IMG/VR virus record: IMGVR_UViG_3300028372_000326
Location: 1 to 30,044 of that record
Strand: one strand, 5' to 3'
DNA from: a virus
Length of the DNA: 30,044 nucleotides
In this document: positions 28,400 through 30,044 of the stretch, piece by piece
How the letters are laid out: each line of letters begins with the position of its first letter
Numbering within the stretch: the first letter of the stretch is position 1
Made by a program: the position numbers and the translations under genes
Notes under the pieces: generated by a model
What the model saw: only the letters and a program-made list of their open reading frames with translations
What the model was told of the DNA's origin: nothing
The model's database searches: none

Positions 28400-30044
28400 A
28401 TGAAAAAAATACTACTTTCCATCATCATGCTCTTAACCATCATCCCGATGGTTTCGCAAGCACAAACTTTGTTCCCGAACCGTGGTGGAACAGGAACTAC
28501 TGTAATCCCTACTGAGGGCTATGTTTTGGTTGGGCAATCCAACGGTACATATTTGCCGGTAGCCACAACTACACTTGGTTTTGCTGGTGGAGGAGGGGCT
28601 GGTGGAGGAGGGGCTGTTGATTCAGTGAATGGCCAGACTGGTGTGGTAATTCTTGATGCTGATGATATTGCTGAAGGCACAAACATTTTTTTCACTACTG
28701 AACGAGCGCAAGATGTGACTGGAGGTATGGTCACTGGTAATACAGAGACACGCATTACAGTCACCTATCAGGATGGCGATGGCACAATTGATTTCGTAGT
28801 AGATAATGACCTTGGTAACTACGACTCAACAAACCTTATAATTGAAGCGGTAAACTTTGAAGCCACAAACACTGCAGCTGAAGATGATATTGCAACGTAT
28901 GACGCTGGTACTGGTGGCTTCACGTTTGAATCACCCACAGAGCTTTGTGTGCGTATTACTGGTAGCTCAGAGTTATGTGATGGAGATGATGGTGGCGGTG
29001 GCTCATCCCTACCCGACCAAACAGGCAACAACGGCAAGTTCTTATCAACTGACGGAACAGACGCTAGTTGGGAAACTGTTAGTGCTGGTTCTGTAGACGT
29101 AGTATCAAACGTAGCCACAGACAGAATTCTAGGACGAACTACAGCAGGCTCAGGTGACTCAGAGCAACTTACAGCAAGTGAGGTGCGTACTTTAATAAAT
29201 GTAGAAGACGGGGCTACAGCAGACCAAGACCTGTCAGGTCTACTTCCTAAAGCAGGAGGCACAATGACAGGTAACATTGCTCTTAATGGTAACTACCTCT
29301 CAGGAGATGGGGGAAATGAGGGTGTGTTTGTGGAAAGTTCAGGCAACGTCGGTATCGGCACCAGTAATCCGCAACAAGCATTAGATGTGAACGGCAACAT
29401 TAGACTTGACGACGGCATTACCTTCACTGGTGGTGGTTCGGGCAACAATGTCATCATTCCTAATGATAGCTATCTCCGGTTTGGGGCTAGTGGTGCATCA
29501 GATACTCACGTACTAGTTGTGGGGGACGGTTTTGGTAGTGGTGGCCGAGTTAATTTTAGATATGGTTTAGCAGGGCTACGATTTGATGCAGTGGATGGTT
29601 CCAACAGAACCGAGCGCGCGATACTGACCAATGATGGTGACTTCGGCATCGGGACGACGGCACCTAGTTCAAAACTTGATGTCAATGGAACTGTAAATGC
29701 AACTGCCTTTTCTATAGGAGGTACAGCTATCACTGCTACTGCCGCTGAACTAAACTATGTAGATGGTGTAACCAGTGCTATTCAGACACAGATAGATGCA
29801 AAATCACCATTAGCATCTCCTACATTTACAGGAACGCTTGAAACGGCTGCTTTAAATGTAACTGGGACAGCAACATCTTCTGTGTTTGATGGAAACGTTA
29901 CTATTGCAGGAAACCTGCAGGTAGATGGCGGTGTAAGCGGGGCAGGGGCTACAGCATTAATTGCAGCTGCCGTTGCCGCTGCTCTTGCAGCTGCCGCTGC
30001 CGCAACCCTAACGTTTACAAACAAGCGAATCAAAGTACGAATTA
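28400..30044 (+). CDS. Tail-fibre-like protein with signal peptide (partial)
   Basis: ATG 28400 opens 548 codons without stop to the window edge. Residues 1-22 (MKKILLSIIMLLTIIPMVSQ, then AQ) form a Sec signal peptide with a cleavage site near SQA. Downstream are Gly- and Thr-rich stretches, VNGQTGVV, repeats of the type GIGTSNPQQALDVNG and GIGTTAPSSKLDVNG, and ELNYVDGVTSAIQTQIDAK, all typical of phage fibre and bacterial adhesin shafts. An Ala-rich stretch (AAAVAAALAAAAAA) lies near the edge; this may be a hinge. The end is missing. The signal peptide is unusual for a virion protein. Confidence 0.8.
   Translation, partial: MKKILLSIIMLLTIIPMVSQAQTLFPNRGGTGTTVIPTEGYVLVGQSNGTYLPVATTTLGFAGGGGAGGGGAVDSVNGQTGVVILDADDIAEGTNIFFTTERAQDVTGGMVTGNTETRITVTYQDGDGTIDFVVDNDLGNYDSTNLIIEAVNFEATNTAAEDDIATYDAGTGGFTFESPTELCVRITGSSELCDGDDGGGGSSLPDQTGNNGKFLSTDGTDASWETVSAGSVDVVSNVATDRILGRTTAGSGDSEQLTASEVRTLINVEDGATADQDLSGLLPKAGGTMTGNIALNGNYLSGDGGNEGVFVESSGNVGIGTSNPQQALDVNGNIRLDDGITFTGGGSGNNVIIPNDSYLRFGASGASDTHVLVVGDGFGSGGRVNFRYGLAGLRFDAVDGSNRTERAILTNDGDFGIGTTAPSSKLDVNGTVNATAFSIGGTAITATAAELNYVDGVTSAIQTQIDAKSPLASPTFTGTLETAALNVTGTATSSVFDGNVTIAGNLQVDGGVSGAGATALIAAAVAAALAAAAAATLTFTNKRIKVRI

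Noticed and set aside
1-30044. CRISPR array, insertion sequence, integrase, tRNA or lysis enzyme
   Set aside because: Scanning both strands by eye showed no regularly spaced repeats, no transposase or integrase motifs, no tRNA cloverleaf and no recognisable endolysin.

Overview
This window is a stretch of a double-stranded DNA tailed-phage genome (or prophage). It carries a DnaB-type helicase, an SSB-like protein, a RecB/Cas4-like nuclease, a reduced sliding-clamp-like protein, RecA, terminase, portal, scaffold-like protein, an HK97-like major capsid protein and a tail-fibre-like protein. No ribosomal genes, tRNAs, CRISPR arrays, integrase or insertion sequences were seen. The host cannot be named from the sequence. 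Clues are mid GC, UGA used as a stop, extended -10 promoters of sigma70 type, and almost no Shine-Dalgarno sequences: most starts follow A/T-rich leaders such as AATAATTATG, and three operons appear to begin with leaderless mRNAs. Only one start (13402) has a canonical AGGAGG. This fits a host with SD-independent initiation; a Patescibacteria-type host is possible but unproven.

Layout. (1) 1-2779, rightward: end of a Cys-rich protein, DnaB-like helicase, two unknown proteins, an HNH-like zinc protein and a VRR-NUC nuclease, ending at a bidirectional terminator. (2) 11249-2871, leftward: about 22 tightly packed, often 4-nt-overlapping genes read from one strong promoter at 11300-11328. Promoter-proximal genes are small unknowns led by an ArdC-N-like (anti-restriction type) protein. 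Distal genes are replication/recombination functions (clamp-like protein, GHKL-like protein with degenerate zincin tail, HTH, RecB-like nuclease, SSB, DnaJ-type zinc finger). (3) 11250-12362: about 1.1 kb without genes, AT-rich with ATATACCC repeats, palindromes and divergent promoters; it is the main control region and a candidate origin. (4) 12363-13700, rightward: small genes including a HIT-family protein and zinc-knuckle proteins, ending in a strong terminator. (5) 13790-13985: a promoter followed by about 180 nt of highly structured non-coding sequence, the best candidate for something undescribed. (6) 13999-18673: membrane proteins, small unknowns, HNH nuclease, putative small terminase, large terminase. 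(7) 18682-21130: a phage GroEL, and a recA on the opposite strand that overlaps it tail to tail. (8) 21207-30044: portal, scaffold-like protein, possible decoration protein, major capsid protein, other head/neck candidates and a fibre with a signal peptide that runs off the window.

Working together: the leftward unit looks early (take-over, anti-defence, replication); the rightward late units start at a shared promoter motif TGTGGTACTAT (16283, 21189, 23905) and build and package heads, with GroEL probably helping fold virion proteins. No lysis enzyme was recognised.
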